A stretch of 64,000 nt of DNA from assembly GCA_038025085.1 (NCBI GenBank), contig CM076139.1:52804807-52868806 (forward strand). The letters are read 5' to 3'. A program made the translations under genes and the position numbers. Source of the DNA: Tetragonia tetragonoides (Eukaryota; Streptophyta; Magnoliopsida; Caryophyllales; Aizoaceae). A model generated the notes under the pieces. The model was not told the DNA's origin, made no database searches, and was given only the letters and a program-made list of their open reading frames with translations. Within the stretch, counting starts at the first letter, position 1; each line of letters opens with the position of its first letter. Below are positions 1 to 10,532 of the stretch, piece by piece.

Positions 1-2203
1 GTGCTATCTTGGCCGCTATTAAGGAAAAATTTCCCGAGGACAATGCAACTAGACCACATGTGTACAACTACAGAGATCGTATAAAGAAACTTGATTTTGA
101 AGAGAGAGATGTCATTGGTCAGTTTCATCATTTAGCTGTGGAGAATAAGTACGTACATTGGACAAGAGCCGACCCAGCTACTAATGAGGTAACTCACGTG
201 TTCATGGCACACCCTACATCAATTCAGTTACTTCGGTCTTTTCCTTGGTTGATTGGCTTAGATTCCACGTACAAAACAAACAAGTATAAGATGTCGTTTC
301 TTGAGATAGTGGGGATGACTCCAAGCAATAAGAACTTCCTCATAGCTTATGCCATTATGAAGGATGAGACTGCGGCAAGCTATGCGTGGGTCTTAGATAA
401 GTTGAGGATGCTTATTGGAAATGATGTACACCCAACAACAATTTTGACCGATCGTGAGCTAGGGTTGATGACACCTATTAGAGAGATATTTCCCGAGAGT
501 GCCCATTTGCTCTGTACATGGCACATTAACAAAGTCGTTGAAGACAAAGTGTACAGACTTTGTGGAAAAGATAAGGTCGCCGCGTAGAGGTTCAAGAACG
601 GGAAGTGGAAATCTATCATGGAAGCTTCCACAGAAGCTGAGTACGATAGAGCAGTGCGTACGATGAAGGATAGTTGGAGTTCTTACCCTCACGTGATATC
701 CTATGTAGAGGAGACCTGACTGAGATACAAAGAGATGTTTGTAGCTGCGTGGACGAATAAGGTGCTACACCTTGGCAACACTACGACTTGCAGGGTGGAG
801 AGTGCACATGCCGCGCTAAAACAGTGGTTGAACTCCTCAACTGGAGCTTTGGACAATGTTTGGAACAAGGTCAACAAGTCAATCGAGTCACAACTAACTG
901 AGATCAAGTACACACTTGAAGAGTGCAGAAGACGAAGAGGTGTGATGTACTCGGGTTTCCCATTCAACTATCTGAGCGGGTATGTTTCCCATTACTGCTT
1001 AGGAATATTATCGGATGAGCTGAAGAGGATGAGAGAATTGAGTCACCAAGTATTTGATCGTTGCGGTTGTGTATTGAGATCCACTCATCAGATCCCGTGT
1101 GCGTGTGAGTTGAAAACGGCCACGGATACGAGCACGCCAATTAGCTTGAATAGTGTCCACAAATTTTGGCGAACACTCGTTATTAGTGATGCAGTGGAGA
1201 TAGCTACGCTTGACATGACTGAGCATCCATCTGAGGACCATCGATACTTTCACTCTCTCGTCGACGAGGTTAACTCAAGCGACCGGGCAGTTGTGCGCAA
1301 CATATCTGTCCTTATCAATGAGCAGCTTCATCCTGATGAAGCGAGTTACGTCGAGCCGGAAGCGAACACGACAGTCAGAGGTCGACCGAGAGGGAGTTCC
1401 TCTACCAGACGTGATCCTAGTTCATGGGAGTACTCCCAGAGGGGTCGTGGTCGCCCTAGGTCATCCAGTTCGAGCCGCGGGCGTGGTCGTAGCTCATCCT
1501 CATCGAGTAACGTCGTGCGGAGTACTGGTATGAAATAATTTTTTAACATGTACATAATGTTGTTAAGTACTTTTTGATAAGTACTATTAATGACTTTCTA
1601 TTATATTGTCTTGCAGATGGACACGGAATAGATATCACTGAATTCTATCATGTTAACAAAATTCCGGGAATCATCATACCTTTCATTGAAGGATATCTCG
1701 ATGTGGTTGGGGATGGTAATTGCGGTTTCCGTGTCATTGCGGACTACGTTTTCGGAGACCAAGAGCAATGGCGATTGACGAGAGTTTGCATTGCAAACGA
1801 AATCTTAGCTAACCGAGCATTGTACGAAAACATATACGTTGACGGGGTCGACGCTGGTTACCGCCGTATTATGTGGGACGGAGGTGTGTGTCACGATGAT
1901 CACTGTATAATAGTACTTGAGGATTTGTTCTCGATTGCCAACCTCTTCAATGCAGAGATTATGTTATTCGGATACGGCAGCGGAAGGGGGTTATATGCTT
2001 GTTCCACTGTGCTACCGTTGCAAGCACCTTCGACTGCTACACGTCCAACTAGGGAATTTGTCATAGGTCATTTAGGTGATTCTTACATGCATTATATCCG
2101 TCTGAATTTAGGGTCAGATTTCCCTGTTTCTCCGATATGCGCATCATGGTTTACTTCCCGTTCTGATAGTGTCGCTGGTTGGGAGCAAATGTATGTTCGG
2201 TGA
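1..2203 (+). pseudogene. Mutator-like transposase fused to an OTU protease domain (broken)
   Basis: The reading frame is already open at the window edge, so the N-terminus lies upstream. Positions 9-587 give MULE transposase core features: first Asp in GLDSTYKTN, second Asp in ILTDREL, then LLCTWHI. The same frame continues over in-frame stops at 585-587 (TAG) and 717-719 (TGA) into NTTTCRVESAHAALKQWL, the region expected to hold the third acidic residue. It then reaches an Arg/Ser/Gly-rich tail (GRPRG, RGRGRPRS). A predicted intron at 1528-1616 (donor GTATGA, acceptor TTGCAG) joins the tail in phase to an OTU-type cysteine protease domain containing DGNCGF. That domain ends at 2203. The transposase-basic tail-OTU order is known from plant MULEs related to FAR1. 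Two stops make it inactive as read. Upstream completeness is unknown. Confidence 0.8.
1528..1616 (+). other. Predicted intron between transposase tail and OTU domain
   Basis: An 89-bp GT-AG interval: donor CTG|GTATGA after 1527, acceptor TCTTGCAG|AT before 1617. Splicing keeps the frame (ACT GAT GGA CAC) and removes the stop that otherwise ends the transposase tail at 1536-1538. It is inferred from frame and splice consensus only. Confidence 0.6.
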
Positions 2204-2483
2204 AGAGCACATTGGGATCGTTTAGCTAGGTTGACGTAATTGAATGTTTTGCATGATTGTTATATTTTTCTACTTATATCATTGTCACATTTTTGTGTGA
2301 TTGTTATATTTTGCATGTTATATTTTTTCGTGATTATTGGAGGTAAATAAAACAACAAATTACAATAAAACAAAAAAGGTAAATAAAAAACAACAAATTA
2401 CAATAACACAAATAAATAACAATAACAATGAAACTCCAACATAAAAATATAACAAATTCATCTAAGGTCATATAAGTAATACA
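2204..2483. other. AT-rich spacer between OTU and PMD genes
   Basis: Two convergent transposon genes end here. The spacer is A/T-rich with short runs such as ACAACAAATTACAATAA repeated twice (about 2350-2420). No coding or RNA feature is seen. Confidence 0.5.
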
Positions 2484-4331
2484 TCATTTGGCAGCCCGCC
2501 AATCTCTCATATACTCCTCCATAACCGATCGAGGACCTTCCGCTTGCTCCGGAGGAATCAAAGTAATGAAAGACTCAAATGCGACGGCTAGACGATTCAC
2601 CCACTGCAAAAAAGTAACAATGAGTGTGAGTTCAGAGATATGTAATACGTAAAAAAATATATACACACGAATTCATTTTAGTTAATCACTTACATAATCG
2701 CTGTTGGATCGTGGAGGAATCACAGATCCAGGTGCTGCATCGTCAGGTGTCAGTAGAGGGTGGGAGTGAAAGTAGTACCACTCGAGGTAGTCATCCGTAC
2801 ATGCTGTGGGATCTGATGCGGATGCCTGAAACCCATGGAGAACAAGCATGTAACCTCCCGGGAACATACGCCAGGCATCAGATGATACTCGTACGGGGTA
2901 GACAACCCTGTACGAACGACTGCTCCATGACCTGATCGCTCTCTCTGGCCTAGTGATCGGGAAAGGGATACTCTGTACGTACCCGATTTGTCGTAAACAA
3001 CGACCAGGCATGTACGGTTCGATAATATCCCGATACCGTAGCCACCCGATGAATACAGTCCTCGGTACAGATGCAACCGGGTCAGAACCGTACGGCAGCC
3101 ACACCACCTACGTAGAAATGTTGAAGTTACGGTGAAGTAAAAAAAACATAGCAAACGACGAAATAAATCATGAACACCGATAACTGCATGACGTACCTTT
3201 GACGCTCGCAGCTGATCCAAGCGTCTACGTAAGGAGTGCAGTCGAACCACGTCCTTGCCCTCAGCCTGGGCACTCCATACGCACGCACGGGGAGCCTCGC
3301 CGTTCCCGACAACCATCCGCTCCCGATGAGGTCGGAAGCAAGGAAAGTACTCGTATATCCATGCCTGGAGGAGAGTTAGGCATCCGCAGATGCCCTGAGA
3401 ATCCCCCCGACTAGCTATACCGAGCTGACGATATAGGAAGGCGAGGGCAGCAGATCCCCAAGAGAACTCATGCGTCGTTCCGACACCGTCCCTCACCTCC
3501 ATCACGCAGGAGGGTCTAATACGGTTACCACTCTTGTCCCTGCCAGTGGCTATGCATCAGTACATCTCGGTTGACCCCGAGAACCTCCATGGCCGTCGCC
3601 TGCAGCTGCCCATCCCGTCCCTCACAGGAAACGAGCTGTCCCTCTACAGGAATCCGAAGAATATGCCATACATCGTGCAACATGATGGTCATCTCTCCGA
3701 ACGGCATGTGGAACGAGTTCGTATCCGGCTGCCACCTTTCAACGAATGCAGATATCAGGGGGAAGTCGATATGTCTGAACATAATGTCTGTCAGGTGTGA
3801 TAACCCAGTCCCCTCGATCTGGGCCCTCACCTCGGGCGACATCTCCGCTCGCCACTCACTCAGCCGCTGACAGACACTGAATCGGTTCTGACACTTCAAG
3901 AGACCCCTCGTCTCTCCCATCCACATACGAGACGCTACGTGGCCCAGGAAGCTCGGTATGACGCTATCATCCGCCGGTCCACCGAGCACATTCCCTGTAA
4001 CAAGCCACGTAGTGTCGTCCTCCGCTCTAGATCGTTTGCTAGTACTGAACGACCCAGTACTAACAAACTTACCGCCTCTGCCCTTCGCCACGCGCCACAT
4101 CACGGAGGATGATTCGACGCCAATCTGATCCTCGTCCATGGACTGATCCCCGGAGTAGAACTCGCTCGATCCGTAATCGTGTTCCTCAGCCTCATCACCG
4201 CGATATAAGTGACGGTCACTCATCTCCCTCATCCGAACTGCCTCTCTCTGTCTCCGTACAGAGGCATCAATCCCGCGCGTCCTCGTGTGACGCGGTCCTG
4301 AACCAGCTAGTTCGCTGACTAACCTCGGCAT
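2484..4331 (-). pseudogene. Plant mobile domain (PMD) protein gene, internally deleted
   Basis: Reads leftward from an ATG at 4331-4329. The first block (4331 to about 3545) has a charged N-terminus and then PMD signatures: SVIPSFLGH, SHLTDIMFRHID, FVERWQPDTNSFHMPFGEMT, LHDVWHILRIPVEG. It runs to a stop at 3525. A frame change near 3540 then leads into DKSGNRIRPS, EFSWGSAALAFLYRQLG and LTLLQAWIYEYFP, ending at donor 3197. A third exon (3107-2694) carries WLPYGSDP, IEPYMPGRCLRQIGYVQ and DDYLEWYYFHSHP. A fourth (2603-2484) ends the protein at IRDWRAAK-like sequence. Against family members, the stretch that normally precedes DKSGN is missing, so an internal deletion with frameshift is the simplest reading. 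PMD proteins (MAIN-like, also annotated as phosphatase 7 long form homologs) are often linked to transposons, which fits the adjacent MULE. Confidence 0.75.
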
Positions 4332-4384
4332 CGATTTACCGGCTCCTCCTCTCCTCTATCATTTCACATTTTTAATTAATAATC

Positions 4385-4555
4385 AGTAATAAACAACTAC
4401 TGCTACTACTACTAAAGATAATAATGATAAAATATAATAATAATAATAATAATATTAATATTAATATAACAACAACAATAATGTAGCAAATCGGAAATTA
4501 ATTAATACTGATAACACTAATAATAATTAAAATAATAATAACAATAATAATAATA

Positions 4556-4635
<80 letters not shown>

Positions 4636-4775
4636 TAATAATAACAACAGTAACAATATTAATAACAATAATAATAACAATAATAATAATAACACTAATA
4701 TTATTAATAATAATAATAATAATAACAATGATAACAATAATAATAACACTATTATTATTATTATTATTATTATTT
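4385..4775. repeat. Long AAT/ATT trinucleotide microsatellite
   Basis: Nearly uninterrupted AAT (reverse ATT) repeats with scattered AAC and ACT variants. The purest tract is about 4555-4635. It lies just upstream of the PMD start and abuts the palindromic cluster. The Leu/Ile-rich translation on the minus strand is a by-product of the repeat. Confidence 0.95.
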
Positions 4776-4777
4776 TA

Positions 4778-4958
4778 CTCCGTTTGTCTCGGGCGTCTGC
4801 AAATGGCGCCTCACCCATGGGTAAGGCGTCTGCAAATGGCGTCTGCCCCATGGGGAAGGCGGCAATGTTTTCCGCCTGCCCCATGGGGCAGGCAAGATCG
4901 GCAGACGCCTCACCCATGGGTGAGGCGCCATTTGCAGACGCCCGACACAAAAACGGAG
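4778..4958. repeat. 181-bp palindromic cluster with four CCATGG centres
   Basis: The outer arms start CTCCGTTTGTCTCGGGCGTC and end with the near-complement (GACGCCCGACACAAAAACGGAG read in two parts). Inside, four short palindromes are centred on CCATGG at 4815-4820, 4848-4853, 4881-4886 and 4914-4919, spaced exactly 33 bp apart. They alternate ACCCATGGGT and CCCCATGGGG cores. GGCGTCTGCAAATGGCG is repeated in both orientations. The unit is much more GC-rich than its flanks. It could be a transposon subterminal region, a foldback-type repeat, or a tandem array with alternating orientation. Confidence 0.85.
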
Positions 4959-5040
4959 AAAAAAAAAATATATTTAAAACTTACCCCACCGCCGCGTCCG
5001 CCGCCGCTGCCACTAGCCATTGCTGTCGTGATTAACCGTG

Positions 5041-5135
5041 GTTGAGGAGAGGGTGAAGGGTGTGGAGGAGAGGGAGAGGGTGAGGGGTGTGGAGGAGAGG
5101 GTGAGGAAGAGAGGGTGAGGAAGTAAAGGGCAAAA
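5041..5135. repeat. Purine-rich minisatellite
   Basis: Imperfect tandem copies of a GTGGAGGAGAGGGTGAGG-like unit on the plus strand. It lies between the palindromic cluster and the CACTA-like terminus and probably belongs to the same mobile block. Confidence 0.7.
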
Positions 5136-5189
5136 TTGTATTTTTCAAGGGAGGTAGGTAGTAATTTTGGGCGGCAAATAGCAATTCAC

Positions 5190-5452
5190 TATTTTTTTGA
5201 GGAGTATGAACGATGGTTCATATCCACAACCAACGCATAAGATAGACTATGCGCATCGGTCTTCCAGCTGAACCGTCGTCCATTGTAATCTGGAATTTTT
5301 TTTTTTTATGTTATGTACGCCGGTTGTATATGACAACAGTCGCCCATGCGTAATATTTATTTACAAATATGCCACTGCCTTACTATGTGCAACGGTTGTC
5401 TCAATCAACCGTCGCATATTAGGCGATGCATATGTGTGTTTTTGTACTAGTG
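5190..5452. mobile_element. Probable terminal region of a CACTA (En/Spm) transposon
   Basis: The plus strand ends ...GTTTTTGTACTAGTG at 5452, so reading inward on the minus strand the terminus is CACTAGTACAAAAACAC, the CACTA-family terminal format. Subterminal motifs resembling AACCGTCG/CGACGGTT recur in both orientations (about 5262-5275, 5322-5335, 5388-5435), as expected for CACTA ends. The partner end is not seen in the window, so either the element extends upstream past base 1 or this end is solitary. The MULE/OTU/PMD block may lie inside it. Confidence 0.6.
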
Positions 5453-7678
5453 GCGTATTTTCTCCCCTCATGACAATATCCGTCTAAATCTTCAAGTTGA
5501 TGCAATTGTGATCTTCAGTGGAAAATATCTTCGTAATAAATAAGAAACTTTAGTGTAACATATCACAATCTTCATGAATTCCTGCATGTTTAGAAAATAT
5601 GTTTTTAACAAATTTCATATTCCCCTTGAATATGGTGTACACAGTACATACCTTTCATTCATATTAATATCACTCCACGCAATTGTTTATCCAACAAATA
5701 AAGTGAGACATTAGAATGGAACTCACTAAATTCCATAATATCCTTGTCATGTTGCCTCGTTAAAAACCTTATTAGGTAAAATCCAATGGGATAAAAACCT
5801 CAACGAAGGAAAAAAGAGTACAACCACTACTTCACCAAAACCTTTGCTAGTAAAACCCGATGGGAAAAACCTAAGCAATAGGGAAAAACGTGAAGTGGGT
5901 AAAGTCTCATCCTTTAATAGAACTTCATACTGTATGAGCAATTTTCACAATTCCAAACCATTTAACATAGACCTTCTTCGGGAGATCTTTTAGTAAAACA
6001 AATATAAACCTTCTTGTGGAGGTCAATATTGGAACATAATAGTAATCAATTTAAAATATCAATCGTTGCTCATATTTCTCATATCATCACAAAATATTTG
6101 TAATTTGGAAATGAGAGAGAATATTTTATGGTAATTCAGGACTATAAGGATCACCTATTTTATAACCATGGTACTTTAGGACCATAACAATCTCATATGA
6201 AATATCACCAATAGGTCATCACAAATGTGATCTTCACATCAACTCTCAAAGTTTGAGAATGTTCTAATGATTTTATGATCGATAAACTCATATGCTCAAA
6301 CTTTTGGTTGAGACAGTAATTAATTCATTCAAAATTTTCTTAAAGAGATTTGGTATCTTGCATCACGTCATATCCAGATCGTGAATGCTTTTCAATGATA
6401 TATCTTATCTTTAAAGAAAATCTATCGAATAGATAGATATGTCCATGAATATTAATTTGAATAAGTTGAAACATGTTCTAGAAGAGCACCAACTATCTTC
6501 CCAGAAAGAATCAAGTGTCTTGCCATTAAAAATGAGATGTCTATCTATAATCATGAACTTCAGGTCATGATAGTTGTTCCATCAAATAATTTCTCCTTTA
6601 TTTAATCGGAGATACCCCTTTTGTGATATTCAGATTACTATCAATAATTTATATCAATCACCATGATCAACTTTGGACTTCAGGCCAAATGATTGTTCCT
6701 TTCTTGTAAATATTTACGAAACTTGACATATTTTCTTTATGGGACTTCTGGCCCAAATTTCATGGACTAGTGGTTCATGTACTCAATATAATATCAATAT
6801 AATCTGAGCTTCTGATCATGATTATGATGTGTCATCATCCAATTTCTGTCTCATTTGAGATACCCCTTTTCGTGATCTAAAGGATCACTATACATTATTT
6901 ATTTCATAAATAGGGTTTGAGTTGTATGGTTTTTTTTATAGACCACTATAACTTGTCCTATCTCATCGAGGGCTTTCAAGGCTTTATTATAAATTCACTT
7001 ATTTTCAGGACAAGTACATTAAAACAATTAGTCTGAAAGACTATTCATAAATTCATAATTAAATCTCCAAAAAATACAACATTCAATCATTTTGGACTAT
7101 ACAAAGAGTACCTTACACTTGAAGAAAATCACTCACAATTTCATTTAGCAAATCATTCATGTGCTAATTATTTGTCTTCTTTACACTCTAATCATAAGAG
7201 ACTATCATAAATTTAAAGTGTATTGAAGAAACTGTGTTATTTGGCATCCAAATAAGATAATTCTCATATTCAAACAAAAATTCGCCAAACTATATGCCAT
7301 GAATATAACCTCAAACTAACGACATTAAATCCCACATAACATATCATAATTAATACTTTTATCAAGTTTAAGAGTACCAATACAGATTATATAGACGTCA
7401 TACTAGCATTTCAATTGAAGAAATGTCTTTACACAAAATAATAAAACTATCAACATATATATGATTTACTTATATAACATGTCTTCATAACATTTGAGCC
7501 ATAGTGTATTAACAATACGATTCACATATATAGAGTAATCAAAAGCTCAAAAATTAACTTCACATAGTAACGCAGTTTGGTTACCTTACTGAGACATGTA
7601 CGATATCAAAATTCCACGTGCAAATAATTTATTTGTAAACACTAAGCAGGGCCACACTTACCAAACTCCTATTTGCAC
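5453..7678. other. Gene-free decayed repeat region
   Basis: AT-rich with no open frame of interest. Around 5750-5900 a segment reading GTTGCCTCGTTAAAAACC recurs in a second, diverged copy (AAACCTTTGCTAGTAAAACC). Similar text is familiar from non-coding parts of plant retrotransposons. Around 6540-6900 phrases such as GAGATACCCCTTTTGTGAT and GGACTTCAGGCC recur several times. I read this as old retroelement non-coding sequence, but cannot name a family. Confidence 0.35.
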
Positions 7679-7693
7679 AATAGGCTTCATAAA

Positions 7694-7924
7694 TCCCGGG
7701 AGAGGACCGATTGAGATACGTGATATCTTTTTTCAATATCTTTTCTTTAGAGCAATTTTTTGAATTATGTATTATTAGGTTTGTCCCACGAAGCTTTGTA
7801 GCCAACGCCAACTACCTTGCAAGGGTGGCAAGGACCCAAGGCTTAGCAGGGGACTTTAGCTAGCTTATTTTAGTACCTTATGTATCTGTATTTCCTTCTG
7901 ACAAAAAAATAAATAAATAAATAA
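7694..7924 (+). mobile_element. Short retroposon (SINE or 5'-truncated LINE)
   Basis: The block ends in an A-rich tail (AAAAAAATAAATAAATAAAT, about 7903-7924). It is flanked by near-identical direct repeats AATAGGCTTCATAAA (7679-7693) and AATAGGCTTCACAAA (7925-7939), which look like a target-site duplication. No coding sequence remains. Confidence 0.65.
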
Positions 7925-7939
7925 AATAGGCTTCACAAA

Positions 7940-8440
7940 ATAAACAAAATCATCATCAAGCATCTTAAAATGCCAAATCATATTGTATTGTATGTACAGT
8001 ATAGAAATTGCCACTTTGATAAGAGATCAAACCACCACCGAACATTAAGAGTGCTAAGAAGGTCGCAAAAAGGAACTGTGCCACATCACTAACATACATG
8101 ACCTACCTATCAAATTGATTTGCCGCAAGTGCAACTTAAGCCCGTGAATAAAATAAAAAGAAAAAATAGCAAATTGATAAAAAAACATAAGTCAATGATT
8201 GATAGCTGCTGTGCACCGTGAATAACTTGACGACACTATAATAGCAGGAAAAAAAAATTGTTACCGTCTAGAGAAGAACGGGAGACATCACCCATGTATA
8301 ATTAAAGTCAACCCGTTTATCAAACTGAGATCTGAAAAAAATAAATAATTAGCTAGAGTCAGAGATGGTGCTAATAACGTGTTGTGAAATAACTAAAAAG
8401 ATAGATAGTAGAGAGTAAATAGAAGAGAGATGTCACTGTA
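7940..8440. other. Unassigned intergenic sequence
   Basis: No open frame, RNA gene or clear repeat seen. A/T-rich, with short A runs. Confidence 0.5.
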
Positions 8441-8457
8441 TTATTCACATATGAGGG

Positions 8458-8462
<5 letters not shown>

Positions 8463-8529
<67 letters not shown>
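8463..8529. repeat. (AT)n microsatellite
   Basis: About 65 bp of uninterrupted AT dinucleotides. Likely polymorphic. Confidence 0.97.
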
Positions 8530-8533
<4 letters not shown>

Positions 8534-9026
8534 AAGAGGGGCTAGGTTTTTGCTTATAAAGCAAGAAACCCAGTACAATATATGGTAAGTATCTAAGTAC
8601 AGTATCTCTATAATATATTATACATCCACATATAATATATTTCATAACATGTTTTTCACAAGTTTATTATTAGACTTTTGAGACATCACTTTTGTACGCA
8701 ATTTTGATAATCTCCTGTACTACTGTTCACTACATCGTCATCCAATTGACTGGCAAGGTACAACGAGAATTTGTCTAGCACAATTGATGGAGAATAATAT
8801 AATTTTTTTTGAACGTCATATTATTTGGTCCCTCAAACTCAAATCCTGGTTCTGCCTCTGAGCACAAAGTTACTGATCACAGTGTAGTCGAACAGGCAAA
8901 AAGTTCGCTTAGGAGCTTAGAAGTTGAACAAATCCTTACATGTTTTGTCTGAAAGAGACAGTGCTAGAGAGAGAAACTCTCGTGAAAGCGCGATTGCGAT
9001 AAGCGATAAGCTTCTCATTTGCTGTC

Positions 9027-10532
9027 ATGGCGGACAAAAAAGGGGGAAAAAGGGGACGACCTGCAAGAACCAAGAGAAGAAACATGATAACAGTGGAAAA
9101 TCGCTGGATTCAGAGGAAGGGTCTCCTGATGTGCCAACAACATAGGTGGTATTGGGGGTTTTTTTGGGGAAACACTTAGGGTTTCAGCAATCAAGAACTG
9201 ATAAAGGGAAGGGTGTAATTGAAGATGAGGATTCAGCAAGCTTGGAGGCTAATTCTTGCTTTTTGCCTAGTTTGGAGCAATTAGGGTTTGTTGAAACCTC
9301 CTCTGTTCGAGCTGCTGAAAATGGCGGATGAAGGTTTAGTTGGGATGAAATGGAGCAGGAACATCAATTGAACACAGAGAGGGGCAAAGCAGGGCACACT
9401 GGAGCAGGTGCACAAGCCCGCGCTCCTGGGGCTCCGAGGAAACCTGGTTATGGCAATGGCGGTCAGAAAAGGTGATTGGAAGAAGCTCTTTCGCGAAAAT
9501 CGCGATCCAAATCAAGGTATGAAATTATCTTTTGTAGATTTGGGTAATTCTGATGAAATCAAGATGGGGTTAGATGATATTCAGGACTCTTTGGTTTTTT
9601 GGGAACATGCCTTAGTGGGTTATCTGATGGGGGGAGGTGTCTCCTTTAATTTCTTGACTAAATTTGCTGCTCAGAATTGGGGAAAAACTGGGGTACCTCA
9701 AATTCATATGCACTCTAGGGGGTGGTTCTTATTGAAGTTTAATGATGAACAAGCAAAAGAAGCTGTCCTTGAGGGAGGTTCATGGTATCTCTCTGACAAA
9801 CTGTTGATCTTGAAGCCTTAGACACCTGACTTCTCTTTTTCTAAGGAAAATGAGAGTAGGATACCAGTTTGGGTTTCTTATCCAAACCTAGATATACAGT
9901 TCTGGACCCAAAGGGGCCTAAGTAAGGTAGGGAGCAAGGTGGGGAAGCCTCTGTATGCAGATAGGTGTACCACATTGAGAAGTAGGATCTCTTATGCTAG
10001 GCTTCTTGTAGAGGTGGAGTTGAAGGATGATTTGCCAGATGAGATCACTTTAACATCCCCCTCTGGGCAGAGAATTCTGCAGAGAGTTGAATATGAGAAT
10101 AAACCAAAGTTCTGCAAGAAATGTTGTTGTGTGGGTCATGACTCTCAAAGGTGTGGTGTGAGGAAAGTTTGGGTTCCTAAGCAGGCAAAAAAAAAACCCT
10201 AGCAAACCCAGAAGGGGGGTGAGAGTGGTGGAGGGCCTGTGGGAACAAAGGATGCAGGGGGTGCACATGAGGAGCCTTGTACTCCTGCAGGGAAGCAGCT
10301 GGGGGTGGATGGATTTCAGATTGTTACTCGCAGGAGGCACTCTAGCATGCTCCAAGGGGGACCCTCTCAGGCAGAGGCAGGGGGTAGTAGGCCATCCAGG
10401 CTTGTAGGGGAACTGACAAAGTCTGGTATGGCAATACCTCTCTCTAATGGATTTGGTGCCTTACTTGAAGATTGCGGGAATGCTGAGACTGAGGTACCTG
10501 GGGTGGGGGCCTCAAAGCTACCTGATAGATGA
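9027..10532 (+). pseudogene. LINE ORF1 (nucleic-acid-binding protein), interrupted
   Basis: The likely start is the ATG at 9027 (MADKKGGKRGRPARTK, a basic N-terminus usual in plant LINE ORF1). The frame changes near 9080 and again near 9470. Stops interrupt it at 9143-9145, 9329-9331, 9819-9821 (TAG) and 10200-10202 (TAG). From about 9470 to the end the frame is otherwise continuous: a DUF4283-like RNA-binding region (KLFRENRDPNQGMKLSFV, GWFLLKF, GGSWYLSDKLLILKP), then a CCHC zinc knuckle CKKCCCVGHDSQRC near 10117-10158. The last codons overlap the ORF2 start as ATGA at 10529-10532. Its product would coat the LINE RNA. Confidence 0.8.

Noticed and set aside
4498..4950. Minus-strand open frame with repeated PMGEAPFADA-like peptides and a Leu/Ile run
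   Set aside because: It is the translation of the CCATGG palindromic array and the AAT microsatellite; no start context, domain or splice support.
8445..8645. Open frame reading through the AT microsatellite (YIYIYI)
   Set aside because: Pure simple-repeat translation.
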